Source: Sulfurimicrobium sp963779055
Lineage (GTDB): Bacteria > Pseudomonadota > Gammaproteobacteria > Burkholderiales > Sulfuricellaceae
Assembly (NCBI GenBank): GCA_963779055.1
Contig: CAVZWN010000004.1
Coordinates: 620,001-684,000, forward strand
DNA length: 64,000 nt
Reading direction: 5' to 3'
Below are positions 45,150-55,035 of the stretch, one piece after another. The notes beneath the pieces are model-generated. The model saw only the letters and a list, made by a program, of their open reading frames with translations. It was not told the DNA's origin and did not search any database. The position numbers were made by a program, and so were the translations under genes. The first letter of the stretch is position 1. The number at the start of each line of letters is the position of its first letter.

Positions 45150-46100
45150 TCAGAACAGACCCTTGTTCAGCGTGGCGCGGATACTGCCGATGAGCGTTTT
45201 CTTCGGCGGCAGCTCCTCCGGCAGAACATCCTTGACCAGTTCCTTCTGCAAGGCAAACACGCTTTGCGGGCGCTGCATGTAATCCAGCTGCAGGCACTGG
45301 TCGATCAGCTGCAGCAATTGCTCCGAATACTCCCCGGGCCACAGCTTGGTGGCGGACGTCATCTTGTCGTCTTCCATGCGCGCATCGGCGGCCTGCGGCG
45401 CGAAACCGGCCATGCAGGCGAACATGCTGGCGCCGACACTGTAAATATCCGACCATGGCCCAAGGCGTTCGCGGTTCTTGTACTGCTCCGGCGCGGCAAA
45501 ACCCGGCGTGTACATGGGTGAAAGCTTGTTCTTTTCGTTGGAAAGCGTCTGCCGTGCCGCACCAAAATCCAGCAGCACCGGCGAACCGTCGAGACGCAGA
45601 TAGATATTGGCCGGCTTGATATCCAGATGCAGCAGCTTATGCGTATGCACTTCGCGCAAGCCATTGAGCAACTGCGCAAAAACGCGGCGGATAAAGCTTT
45701 CCCGGATGTGCCCCTTGTGCTGCTGGATATGCTCCTGCATGGTCCGGCCGCGCTCGTACTGCATCACCATGTACACGGTTTCGTTGGCGCGGAAAAAATT
45801 GGTCACGCGCACCACGTTGGGATGGGCGATCTTGGCCAGCGCACGCCCTTCTTCGAAGAAACACTTCATGCCATAGCGGAAGGTATTGAGATTATCCACG
45901 GAAGTGGCCTGCACAATTTCACCCTCATCGCGCAAGGCCAGCCCGCTGGGGAGGTATTCCTTGATTGCCACTGGCGTGCCGGTTTCGTCATAGGCCAGAT
46001 AAACAATACTGAAACCGCCACCCGAAAGCTGCTTGGTGATGCGGTAATTGAGTATTTGCGAACCCTCGGGCAGGGCCTGATTGATTTGTTGGGAGCTCAT
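45150..46100 (-). CDS. Serine/threonine protein kinase
   Basis: 316-residue Hanks-type kinase without membrane anchor or sensor domain. Gly loop LSGGGFSIVYLAYD (25-38), Lys47 in VAIKEYL, catalytic loop HLDIKPAN with D160, metal motif DFG at 178-180, APEQY and DIYSVGASMFACMAG. Paired with the PP2C phosphatase downstream (shared operon) and divergent from yicC. Targets unknown. The C-terminus after residue 285 is short and basic. Confidence 0.94.
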   Translation of the reverse strand: MSSQQINQALPEGSQILNYRITKQLSGGGFSIVYLAYDETGTPVAIKEYLPSGLALRDEGEIVQATSVDNLNTFRYGMKCFFEEGRALAKIAHPNVVRVTNFFRANETVYMVMQYERGRTMQEHIQQHKGHIRESFIRRVFAQLLNGLREVHTHKLLHLDIKPANIYLRLDGSPVLLDFGAARQTLSNEKNKLSPMYTPGFAAPEQYKNRERLGPWSDIYSVGASMFACMAGFAPQAADARMEDDKMTSATKLWPGEYSEQLLQLIDQCLQLDYMQRPQSVFALQKELVKDVLPEELPPKKTLIGSIRATLNKGLF

Positions 46101-46172
46101 TACGCTTACTATGCTAATCTTTTCGGCATTTTACAATTGTTTAGTCATAGTAATGCATTTTTTGGAGTGACC

Positions 46173-47040
46173 ATGATTTACAGCATGACCGGCTTTGCCG
46201 CAGTGAACCGCGAGACTCCCCCAGGGCGCCCTGCATCTCGAACTGCGCGCCGTCAACCACCGTTACCTTGAAGTAGCGTTTCGTATGGACGAAGTTTTCC
46301 GCCCGGCAGAAGCCGCCCTGCGTGAGGCCATTGCCGGCCGGCTCAAGCGCGGCAAGGCCGAATGCCGCATCAACTTTACACCCAGCGCTGGCAGCCACAA
46401 ACCGCTGGCGATCAACGCAACGCTGGCACAGCAACTTGTCCAGCTCGGCCATACCGTGCAGGAACTCTCGCCAGACAGCGCAGCGCTCAGCGTGGCAGAT
46501 ATTCTGCGCTGGCCCGGAATCATGGAAGCGGAAGGCGTGCCTCAGGAGGCGCTGCAGGAAGCGGCTGTCTCGCTCATTCAGGAGGCGCTGGACGACTTTA
46601 CTGCTTCGCGTGGGCGCGAAGGCGAAAAGCTCAAAGGCATGATTCTCGAACGCGCCGCACAAATGGAAGCGCTGGTAGCCGAAGCCGCGCCGCACCTGCC
46701 CCGCCTGCGCGCCGCCTATCAGGAAAAACTGACAGCACGCTTCAGGGAGGCCGCCGCCAGTCTGGATGATGACCGCATCCGGCAGGAAATGGCGCTGTTT
46801 GCCCAGAAAATCGATATCGACGAGGAAATTTCCCGCCTCCAGGCCCATTTGCAGGAAGTGAAGCGAATACTGAATCAGGGTGGAGCCGCCGGCAAGCGCC
46901 TGGATTTCATGATGCAGGAACTCAACCGCGAGGCCAACACCCTGGGTTCGAAATCCGTCGCCACGGAAACATCACGGCTGTCGATGGAACTGAAAGTGCT
47001 GATCGAGCAGATGCGGGAGCAGATCCAGAATATTGAATGA
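46173..47040 (+). pseudogene. yicC: YicC-family endoribonuclease, single-base frameshift near the start
   Basis: Family of RNA-degrading stress proteins. MIYSMTGFAAVNRETP is followed by one C too many in the run CCCCC (46218-46222). With four C the frame continues QGALHLELRAVNHRYLEVAFRMDEVFRP and on to IEQMREQIQNIE, giving 288 residues. The C-terminal block GKRLDFMMQELNREANTLGSKS is the diagnostic YicC signature and is intact. Divergent from the kinase gene. An overcall is the likely cause. Confidence 0.92.
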
Positions 47041-47484
47041 CGCGCTGCCGCAGATCGAGCACGGCGAGTTCGCGGCCTTCAAAGAGCTCTCGGGCTGCAT
47101 GGATGCTTTCTTTCCTGGCACCACCCTGCGGCTTCATGCCTGCGACAGGTGGCCGCTCGGGTTGCCGGGAACATCCTTTGTCATGCGGCTGATGAATGGT
47201 AGCCCACGCACGACAAAGCAGATATTTGACAAGCTTGCCCCCTTTCCGGGACAGGACAGGCAATAACAATTCTTTGCGAAAAGTTGATTATTGTCAGATA
47301 TTCTCAACTTCGTTAAGATTTTGCCCTAAAATGCCTCCTGGAAATAAACTTGGAGAACGGGCCCCTCTCCTAAGACAACAAAACCGGCAAAGGCAATCTC
47401 TACAAGCATTCAGGACTTTATCTTGCGCTAGCCACGATCCTTACAGCCGTTTTGCCGGGCTACATTAATTAAAGAACAAAATCC
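47041..47484. other. Unassigned intergenic block
   Basis: 444 bases between yicC and the chemoreceptor. The first about 230 bases are GC-rich and open in two frames, but neither reading resembles a known protein or has a ribosome site. The second part is AT-richer and probably holds the chemoreceptor promoter. In many relatives gmk follows yicC; it is absent here. Confidence 0.4.
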
Positions 47485-49078
47485 ATGAAAATCAACCTCC
47501 CTGTCACGCAAACTGAAAAATCCTACCCCAAAGGCAAATATCTCGTTTCAAAGACCGACCTGAAGGGTGTAATCACTTACGCCAACGAAGATTTCGTCGA
47601 GCTTTCCGGTTTCAGCAACGAAGAACTGATCGGCAAGAGCCACAATCTCGTGCGGCACCCTGACATGCCGCCCCAGGCTTTTGAGGATTTGTGGAAAACC
47701 GTCAAAGAGGGGCGTCCATGGCGCGGGATCGTCAAGAACCGGACCAAGAACGGAGATTATTACTGGGTTGACGCTTTCGTAGTTCCCGTGCGGAAAAACG
47801 ACCAGACACTCGGCTACATGTCGGTACGCTCCGAACCCAGCCGGCAGCAGATTCAGGATGCCGAACAAGCGTATAAACAACTCAATTCAAGCAAGACAAA
47901 ACTGGACACCCGGGGAAGCTGGTGGCAACGGCTTTCCGTCAAAGCGCGCATGGCCAGCATGATGGGCGGTGGCAAGCCAGTCTCTTCTTGGATTGACATG
48001 GACAGCCGCAGAAATCGGCGCATTTACTTTGATGTGGCTTATGCTGACATTCGGCGCTTTTTTCCTGCTGCTTCATACGGTGATGAAGCGGGTAAATAGC
48101 GCCATTCACCATTTCGATCATATTGCCCAGGGCAACCTGACGGATGACATCGACATTTCCGGCCGCGATGAAACCGGCCAGTTGCTCAGCGGGCTGGCCA
48201 CCATGCAGGTACACGTCAAGGTAATGCTGGACGAAATCTCCGTGGCATCACGCGCTATCGAGGCCAGGTGCAGCCACCTCAATACAGAGATGTCGCAAGT
48301 CGTGAACCAGTCCGAGGAGCAGCAGAACCGGGTGCTGGCCGTAGCTGCGGCCACCGAAGAATTCAGCCAGTCAGTGGTGGAAGTGGCAGAAAGCGCGGAA
48401 GACGCGGCACGTTCTGCCACTGAGTCGCAAAGCCTGGTGGAAGAAAGCAATGTCAGCATGACCCACAGCATGGACGCCACCGGGCGTGTAGTGAAAGCGG
48501 TACAGACCTCCAGCACCACCATCACCGAGCTCAATCTGTCGATCGAAAAAATCGGCACGATCACCCAGTCCATCAAGGAAATTGCCGATCAGACCAACCT
48601 CCTGGCCCTGAATGCGGCTATCGAAGCAGCACGAGCCGGTGAAACGGGGCGCGGCTTCGCTGTGGTGGCCGACGAGGTAAGAAAACTGGCGGAACGGACC
48701 ACCAACAGCACCGCCGACATTTCCGCCATGGTGAGCGAGATTCAGAAGGCGACGCGTCAGGCCGTCGGCTCCATGGATCAGGCAGTCTATCAAGTAGATG
48801 AGAGCACCGGCATGATGCGGGAATCCCTGTCTTCACTTGGCAGAATCAGCGCTTCCAGCGGTGAAGTCACAAGCATGGCCCGGCATATTGCCGATGCCGC
48901 CAAGGAACAAGCCATCGCCAGCGAACTGGTGACCAGCAACATGTCCCAGGTTACCTCTCTCATCGAGCAAAACACCAACTCAGCCCAGCATGCATGGAAA
49001 GCCACCAGAGAACTGGCTCAGACGGCAGTGAATCTGAAGGAACTGGTCAGCCACTTCGAATTGATCAAAAACAAATAA
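47485..49078 (+). pseudogene. PAS-domain methyl-accepting chemotaxis protein (Aer-like), single-base frameshift
   Basis: About 530 residues if repaired. N-terminal PAS domain (YLVSKTDLKGVITYANEDFVELSGFSNEELIGKSHNLVRHPDMP, about 19-125) like the redox sensor Aer, then two membrane helices (about 165-205), a HAMP-like region and the signalling hairpin (IKEIADQTNLLALNAAIEAARAGETGRGFAVVADEVRKLAERT). The run GGG at 47964-47966 appears to have one extra G; with GG the frame reads MMAVASQSLLGLTWTAAEIG. Likely senses oxygen or redox state via FAD or haem; not shown. Confidence 0.85.
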
Positions 49079-49114
49079 TTTTCCGTGCCTGAATCAAACA
49101 TCCGGCCGGTTTAA

Positions 49115-49960
49115 TCACCGGTTTTCGCCCTCGCCTACCCGGCCCAGCACGCGGTCCAGCGTGCGGTCCGGCAGCAGGCGTTTAAGCACGGCGAACAGGT
49201 AAGCAGGAAAAGTCACCGGATAGCGGATTCGCGGGCGACTGCTTTCCAGGATATGAACCACTTTTTCCAGCACGGCTTCCGGCGGCAGGGTGAAAGGCGC
49301 GACCGGGCCGGGCTTGGTCAGACGGTTTTCCATGGCGCGGTAGGTGTTGCGGAAATGGCTCGCTTCCGCATCCACGTGACGCCGGAACATCTCGTGCGCA
49401 TTGGCCCGGAAGCGGCTGGTAATGGGGCCGGGCTCGATCAGGGCGACATGAATGCCGCTGCCGCGCAGTTCAAGGCGCAGCGTATCCGCGATCCCCTCCA
49501 GGGCATATTTGCTCGCGTTGTAAGCGCCGCGGAATGGCAGCGACACGTAACCCAGCAGGGAACTATTGATGATGATGCGCCCGCCCCCCTGGGCGCGCAT
49601 CACCGGAATCAGCCAGTTGATCAGTTCCACCGTACCGAATACGTTGGTTTCGAACTGCTCGCGCAGCACCTCGCGCCGCAAATCCTCCACTGCTCCCGGC
49701 TGACCATATCCTGCGTTATTGAACAGGGCGTAGAGCGTGCCGCCGGTGCGAAGCAAAACCTCATCCACCGCACGGCGGATGGATGCCGGATCGGCAACAT
49801 CCAGTTGCAGGCTTTCCAGCCCGCGTGCGGCAAGCATTTCCACATCCGCCGTCTTGCGCGCCGTGGCAAATACCCGGTAGCCGCGCTTCAGCAGGTCTTC
49901 CGCCACGCACAGGCCGATGCCGGTGGAGCAACCGGTAATCAATATACTTTTCCTGTCCAT
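49115..49960 (-). CDS. Short-chain dehydrogenase/reductase (SDR family)
   Basis: 281 residues, classical SDR. NAD(P) motif ITGCSTGIG (about 8-16), NNAGYG, catalytic Ser in IIINSSLLGYVSLPF and YNASKYALEG (YxxxK). The C-terminus (PVTFPAYLFAVLKRLLPDRTLDRVLGR) is hydrophobic and basic and may associate with membrane. Substrate unknown. Confidence 0.88.
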   Translation of the reverse strand: MDRKSILITGCSTGIGLCVAEDLLKRGYRVFATARKTADVEMLAARGLESLQLDVADPASIRRAVDEVLLRTGGTLYALFNNAGYGQPGAVEDLRREVLREQFETNVFGTVELINWLIPVMRAQGGGRIIINSSLLGYVSLPFRGAYNASKYALEGIADTLRLELRGSGIHVALIEPGPITSRFRANAHEMFRRHVDAEASHFRNTYRAMENRLTKPGPVAPFTLPPEAVLEKVVHILESSRPRIRYPVTFPAYLFAVLKRLLPDRTLDRVLGRVGEGENR

Positions 49961-50054
49961 CCCCGTCTCTCTAAAAAAATCAGCGCCTTACTGTAGCGAA
50001 AAAGTGCGGCAAGGTCGAATACGCGCACGTGCCGCTTTATGACATAATCCTGAA

Positions 50055-50921
50055 ATGACCAGACCGCACGATGAACTGGAGCTGGGCCAGTTCATCCCCC
50101 TCCACTACCATTACCACATGCTCAATGACAACACGCGCGTCGCCAGTTTCAAGGCCGCGATCGAGCATGTGGTTCAACCCGGCTCGCGAGTGCTGGATCT
50201 GGGGGGCGGCACCGGCGTGCTGTCGTTTTTCGCTGCCCGTCAGGGTGCATGCGTCTGGTGCGTGGAGCGCAACCCCCAACTGGTCCATGAAGCCAGAAAA
50301 ATTCTGGCGCGCAACCATTTCTCCGGCGAACTGGAAGTTATCGAGGCAGACGCTTTCGACTACCTCCCGCCAGAACCGGTGGACGTGGTGATCTGCGAAA
50401 TGATCCATGTCGCCATGCTGCGGGAAAAGCAGATTCCTGTAATCCAGTCATTCAAGCAGCGCTATCTGGAGAAATTCGGCGGGCCGCTGCCGCTGTTCAT
50501 ACCTGAAGCCTTCATTCACGCGGTCCAGCCGGTGCATCAATCGTTCAATTTTGAGGGTTACTACGCCCCGGCACCCCTGTTTCAGGACCCCGGCACCATG
50601 CAGAACCGGACCTGGGAACTGGGCCAGCCGCTGGTCTATCAGACGGCGAGCTACGCAGACGATCTGCCAGCCCGCTGCAACTGGGAAGGCGAAATCACGA
50701 CTGAGCGCGCCGGTACGCTCAACGCGCTGCGCTTCATCACCAAGAACATTCTGGCAATTCTTCCACAGGCGCACCGCAGCATCGACTGGCACAGCCAGTA
50801 TCTGGTCGTGCCGCTGGAAGAAGCAGTCCAGGTCGAGGCAGGGCAGAAAATACGTGTCCGTTTCGACTGCGCACCGGGCGACCCGCTGGATGCGCTCAGG
50901 CCAGAAGTCTTTGTCTGCTAA
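50055..50921 (+). CDS. PRMT-like (protein arginine methyltransferase-like) SAM methyltransferase
   Basis: 288 residues. Seen: HYHMLNDNTRVASFKAAI (19-36) aligns by eye with the HEEMLKDEVRxxxYxxAI block of arginine methyltransferases; SAM motif I VLDLGGGTG is at 46-54 with acidic E71. A double-E hairpin has E115 and E124 with the PRMT spacing of eight residues between them (CEMIHVAMLREKQ). A DWH triplet stands where PRMTs have THW. A beta-rich C-terminal half follows. PRMT-like enzymes are uncommon in bacteria. The substrate could be a protein or a small molecule. Confidence 0.75.
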   Translation: MTRPHDELELGQFIPLHYHYHMLNDNTRVASFKAAIEHVVQPGSRVLDLGGGTGVLSFFAARQGACVWCVERNPQLVHEARKILARNHFSGELEVIEADAFDYLPPEPVDVVICEMIHVAMLREKQIPVIQSFKQRYLEKFGGPLPLFIPEAFIHAVQPVHQSFNFEGYYAPAPLFQDPGTMQNRTWELGQPLVYQTASYADDLPARCNWEGEITTERAGTLNALRFITKNILAILPQAHRSIDWHSQYLVVPLEEAVQVEAGQKIRVRFDCAPGDPLDALRPEVFVC

Positions 50922-51914
50922 GCGGTTATTTCCAGGACCAGTTTTCCGCTCACATGGCCCTCTTCGATCAGCCGGTGCGCATCCGCCGCCTGTTGCAGCG
51001 GCAGAACCCGGCTTACCGTAACTTTCAGTTTTCCACGTCCGGCCAGGTCACTAGCCTCTTCCAGCATCTCCCGCTGCCTGATGCGGGCTTCGTGCATACC
51101 CAGTTGCAGCGGCGTCAGCATCAGCTCGTAGTGAATGCTCTGGTTGCGGGAACGGGCGGTTTTCAGGTCACCTGCCTCGCATGCCGTCTGGAGTAGCGTG
51201 ACCACCCTGCCATAGACTCTGGCGGCGCCAAAAGAACGGCAGAAAGTCTCGCCTCCAACCGTATCGATCACCACATCCGCACCCTGTCCTCCCGTCCACT
51301 CCAGGATTGCCGCAACAAAATCTTCGGCCTTGTAATCGATAATCCTGTCCGCGCCCAGTTCCCTGGCGAAGGCCGCCTTGTCCGGCCCGCTCACCGTGAC
51401 AGCGACCTGCGCGCCAAGGTGTTTCGCCAACTGCACCGCCACATGCCCGACACCGCCCGCTGCCGCATGAATCAGAACGCGCTCTCCGGCTTTCAGTTGC
51501 GCCCGGTCGATCAGGGATTCCCATGCCGTGATCCACACCAGCGGCAAGGCTGCCGCCTCTATCATGGAAAGTCCCGTTCGGCCTGGCCGCGGCATAGTCT
51601 TCGTGGATCACGGCATATTCGGCGTAATTCCCCTGCTCCGTGCCGATACCGCCATTGAAGAAATACACTTCGTCTCCCGGTTTGAAGCGAGCGGCCGAGG
51701 CACCCACGCTTTCCACCACCCCGGCGCCATCGCAGCCCAGCACGGCAGGCAGGACAGGCACGCCGCCCTTGCGCAGCTTGGTGTCCACCGGATTGACCCC
51801 GGCAGCATGCAATTTCACCCGGATATAAAACGGACCGGGCAATTCCGGTACCGGAATATCCGCCATCTGCAGCACTTCTGGCCCGCCAGCGGCGGCCATC
51901 AAAATCGCTTTCAT
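50918..51914 (-). pseudogene. Zinc-independent NADPH:quinone oxidoreductase (Qor-like), single-base frameshift
   Basis: MDR-superfamily reductase. ATG at 51914 (MKAILMAAAGGPEVLQMADIPVPELPG) has a GGGGC site and overlaps the stop of the small gene upstream. The frame runs to AAARPNG, then is broken; GLSMIEAAALPLVWITAWESLIDRAQLKAGERVLIHAAAGGVGHVAVQLAKHLGA and the rest continue in another frame. The run CCC at 51573-51575 (plus strand) has one base too many. Repaired length is about 331 residues. Convergent with the PRMT-like gene (4-base overlap). Confidence 0.88.
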
Positions 51915-52078
51915 TCTTTGCCCCTGTTTTTGTCCCACACATAACGGTTGAAGCGCTGCCAGCGGCTCTGTTTGTTCGCCAGCTTGCTCACGGATTTTTC
52001 TGCCTGCTGCCATTGCAGCGCCTTCTGCTGCTTCTTTTGCAACAGTTCGAGCAGCAGATCGGAGGCTTTCTTGCTCAT
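51911..52078 (-). CDS. Small basic hypothetical protein, 55 residues
   Basis: ATG at 52078 opens 55 codons beginning MSKKASDLLLELLQKKQQKA and ending YVWDKNRGKE. Its stop overlaps the start of the quinone oxidoreductase (ATGA), so the two are coupled. Lys- and Gln-rich helix; no membrane segment. Similar short basic proteins next to oxidoreductases are seen in proteobacteria, but I cannot name the family. Confidence 0.5.
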   Translation of the reverse strand: MSKKASDLLLELLQKKQQKALQWQQAEKSVSKLANKQSRWQRFNRYVWDKNRGKE

Positions 52079-52130
52079 GGCTCGTTTACTCAGAGTAGAG
52101 GTACCTATGTTAAACCTGGAAAAATCCGTT

Positions 52131-52262
52131 AGCCACAGAGAACACAGAGTTCACAGAGGAATATCAACTGGTAATGCGGTGTTGGTGACACACCCAATGG
52201 GTACACGGAGAACATTCATGAGTGCCGTGTTATCTCTGTGTTCTCCGTGTGCTCTGTGGCTT
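52131..52262. repeat. Imperfect inverted repeat of CCACAGAGAACACAGAG type
   Basis: The left arm begins AGCCACAGAGAACACAGAG (52131-52149); the right arm ends CTCTGTGGCTT near 52262, with CTCTGTGTTCTCCGTG inside. A related copy, ACACGGAGAACA, lies between the arms. The element belongs to the same family as the repeat at 63530-63606. It lies between the small gene and aroC. Confidence 0.7.
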
Positions 52263-52314
52263 GAACTGAGGTTTTTAGGTTAAACTTGAGGACTGATTTT
52301 TTCGAGTCTGAATC

Positions 52315-53419
52315 ATGTCTGGCAACACTCTCGGCAAACTATTTTGCGTCACTTCCTTCGGTGAATCCCATGGCCCTGCCATTGGTTGCGTGGTGGATGG
52401 CTGCCCGCCGGGACTGGAAATTTCCGCCGAGGACATCCAGCTCGATCTGGACCGGCGCAAGCCGGGCACTTCGCGCCATGTCACCCAGCGCCGCGAGTCG
52501 GATACGGTAGAAATCCTCTCCGGCGTATTCGAAGGCAAAACCACCGGCACCCCCATCGCCCTCCTGATCCGCAACGAGGACCAGCGCAGCAAGGATTACG
52601 GCAACATCGCCGAAACCTTCCGCCCCGGCCATGCCGACTACACCTACACACAGAAATATGGCTTCCGCGACCATCGCGGTGGCGGCCGTTCCAGTGCGCG
52701 CGAAACGGCAGTGCGCGTGGCGGCTGGCGCAGTCGCCAAAAAATGGCTGCAGGAACGCTACGGCGTCGTGATCCGGGGGTATATGTCGCAACTGGGCCCG
52801 ATCGAAGTGCCGTTCAGAAGCTGGGATGACGTGAGCCAGAATCCCTTTTTCGTCGCCGACAGCAGCTTCACGCAGCAACTTGAAGATTACATGGACAGCT
52901 CTACGCAAATCAGGCGACTCGATTGGCGCAAAACTCACCGTGGTGGCCGAAAACGTCCCGGTGGGCTGGGGTGAGCCGGTGTATGACCGCCTTGACGCCG
53001 ATATCGCCTACGCGCTGATGAGCATCAACGCGGCCAAAGGCGTGGAGATTGGCGCCGGTTTTGGCTGCGTGATACAGAAAGGCTCGGAGCACGGCGACGA
53101 ACTGACGCCGCAGGGCTTCGCCAGCAACCACGCCGGCGGCATTCTGGGCGGCATTTCCAGCGGCCAGGACGTGGTCGCGCATATCGCCATCAAGCCCACT
53201 TCCAGCATCCGCATCCCGCGCCACTCGATCAATCAGGCTGGGGAAGCCATCATGGTCGAAACCCATGGCCGCCATGACCCCTGTGTCGGCATCCGTGCCA
53301 CGCCTATCGCCGAAGCCATGCTGGCTATTGTGCTAATGGACCATGCCTTGCGTCAGCGCGCACAGAACGCCGACGTGGTATGTGACACACCAAAAATTCC
53401 CGCTCACATTCAGAAATAG
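52315..53419 (+). pseudogene. aroC: Chorismate synthase AroC, single-base frameshift
   Basis: Last step of the shikimate pathway. From MSGNTLGKLFCVTSFGESHGPAIGCVVDG the frame holds through RDHRGGGRSSARETAVRVAAGAVAKKWL to DSSFTQQLEDYMDS; then RKSGDSIGAKLTVVAENVPVGWGEPVYDRLDADIAYALMSINAAKGVEIG continues in another frame to IPAHIQK. One extra base at 52900-52901 accounts for this; this one is not a clear homopolymer. Repaired length about 367 residues. An essential gene for aromatic synthesis, so a sequence error is likely. Confidence 0.93.
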
Positions 53420-53441
53420 ATTCAAAACCAAGGAGATTCAT

Positions 53442-53675
53442 ATGCTGGAATATCACGAACTGACCAAGGAATTTCCAGAATTAAAGGACAGGATTCACGA
53501 CATGAAAGTCGGCAACGCGCATTTTGCAAAGCTGTTCGAAGAGTACCACCTGCTTGACCGCGACATCCTGCGCATCGAACAGGAACTCGAACCGGCTTCC
53601 GATGTGCGCGCGGAAGACCTGAAAAAGAAACGTCACGCACTCAAGGACACTCTCTACCAGATGCTGCAAGACTGA
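53442..53675 (+). CDS. YdcH family protein (DUF465)
   Basis: 77 residues starting at ATG 53442 with AAGGAGA upstream. MLEYHELTKEFPELKDRIHDMKVGNAHFAKLFEEYHLLDRDILRIEQELEPASD and DLKKKRHALKDTLYQML form a two-helix charged hairpin typical of YdcH. Function unknown in the family. It lies downstream of aroC and ends in a clear terminator. Confidence 0.9.
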   Translation: MLEYHELTKEFPELKDRIHDMKVGNAHFAKLFEEYHLLDRDILRIEQELEPASDVRAEDLKKKRHALKDTLYQMLQD

Positions 53676-53696
53676 TTTGAACTGAATCCAGTTCGT

Positions 53697-53730
53697 GCCG
53701 CCGTTTTACGCTGCAACGGCGGCGTTTTTC
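53697..53730 (+). terminator. Rho-independent terminator after the YdcH-type gene
   Basis: GCCGCCGTT (53697-53705) pairs perfectly with AACGGCGGC (53715-53723) across a 9-base loop, followed by GTTTTTC. The MFS gene starts four bases later, so it needs its own promoter, or receives read-through. Confidence 0.85.
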
Positions 53731-53733
53731 TGA

Positions 53734-54918
53734 ATGCCTCAAGCCCTCCCCTACTGGCGCCTGTCCGGTTTCTATTTCTTCTACTTCGCCTTTGTCGGCG
53801 CTATGACCCCATTCTGGGGGCTGTACCTGAAATCACTCGATTTCACCGCTTTCCAGATCGGCATTCTGATGTCGCTGCTGCAGGTGATGCGCATTTTTGC
53901 ACCCAATATCTGGGGCTGGGCAGCAGACCATAGCGGCAAGCGCGTGGCTATCGTGCAGGTTGCCGCAGTATTAAGCATGGTGTCCTATATCGGCGTGTTT
54001 TTCGGCACCAGCTTCCTGTGGCTATTTATCGTGATGTCGCTGATCAGTTTTTTCTGGAGCGCCTCGCTGCCGCTGGTCGAAGCCACCACGCTGAGTCACC
54101 TTGGCGAGCGCACCGACAAATACGGGCGCATCCGCCTGTGGGGGTCGGTCGGCTTCATCTTCGCCGTGGTCGCGCTGGGCTACATTCTGGATTTCGTTCC
54201 GATTCGTTTTCTGCTCTGGGCGATTCTCGGCATGATGATCGGGCTGGTGCTCTTCGCCCGCCACATCCCGGAAGCCCAGGTAACACCCCACCATACCGAC
54301 CACATGCCGGCCTGGGATGTCATCAAGCAGCCCGTGGTGCTGGCCTTTCTTGCCGCCAGCTTCTTCAATGCCGCCGCCCACGGCCCCTACTACACCTTTT
54401 ATTCCATCTATCTGGTGGATCATGGCTATTCCAAAAGCAGCGTCGGCTGGCTCTGGGCGCTTGGCGTGGTCTGCGAAATTCTGGTCTTCCTGTGGATGCC
54501 GCGGCTGATGCGCCACTTCAGCCTGCGCCAGATTCTGCTGGCAAGCTTTGCCCTGGGCGTACTGCGTTTCCTGCTCATCGGATGGGGGATTGGCTGGGTA
54601 GGCATCGTGCTGTTCGCCCAGATTTTGCACGCCGCCACGTTCGGTTCCGCCCAGGCAGCGACGATCGAAGTCATTCACCGCCTGTTTCGCGGCCGCCATC
54701 AGGCCAAGGGGCAGGCACTGTCCAACAGCCTGTCTTTCGGCGCCGGAGGAACACTGGGCGGCCTGTATTCCGGCTATTTCTGGGATGCGCTTGGGCCGCA
54801 GTTCACCTTCAGCATCGCAGCTGCCTGTGCTGCCTTCGCTTTCCTGCTGGTGTACTGGAAACTCGGGCCGCACGAAATAGAAAACAGCCATCTTCCGTTA
54901 TCCCCCGATAAAAAATAA
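53734..54918 (+). CDS. MFS transporter (HcaT / nucleoside-symporter-like)
   Basis: 394 residues with 12 predicted helices. It starts MPQALPYWRLSGFYFFYFAFVGAMTPFWGLYLKSLDFTAFQIGIL, the pattern of the PPP (phenylpropionate permease-like) MFS group, with KYGRIRLWGSVGFIFAVVALG after helix 4 and a second half from about residue 205. Substrate unknown. The ATG lies immediately behind a terminator. Confidence 0.85.
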   Translation: MPQALPYWRLSGFYFFYFAFVGAMTPFWGLYLKSLDFTAFQIGILMSLLQVMRIFAPNIWGWAADHSGKRVAIVQVAAVLSMVSYIGVFFGTSFLWLFIVMSLISFFWSASLPLVEATTLSHLGERTDKYGRIRLWGSVGFIFAVVALGYILDFVPIRFLLWAILGMMIGLVLFARHIPEAQVTPHHTDHMPAWDVIKQPVVLAFLAASFFNAAAHGPYYTFYSIYLVDHGYSKSSVGWLWALGVVCEILVFLWMPRLMRHFSLRQILLASFALGVLRFLLIGWGIGWVGIVLFAQILHAATFGSAQAATIEVIHRLFRGRHQAKGQALSNSLSFGAGGTLGGLYSGYFWDALGPQFTFSIAAACAAFAFLLVYWKLGPHEIENSHLPLSPDKK

Positions 54919-55035
54919 TCCTCCTCGCCGGAATCAAACCGGCGCTATTCCGGCGCAATCTTCGGCATACCGGCCTGTCTTCCCCGGTCGCTCTTAATGA
55001 TTAGATCCGGAGGAACGGATAATCAAACTTTCTGC

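Noticed and set aside
46922..47269. Minus-strand open frame behind yicC
   Set aside because: It overlaps the yicC 3' end antisense, with no ribosome site or family pattern.
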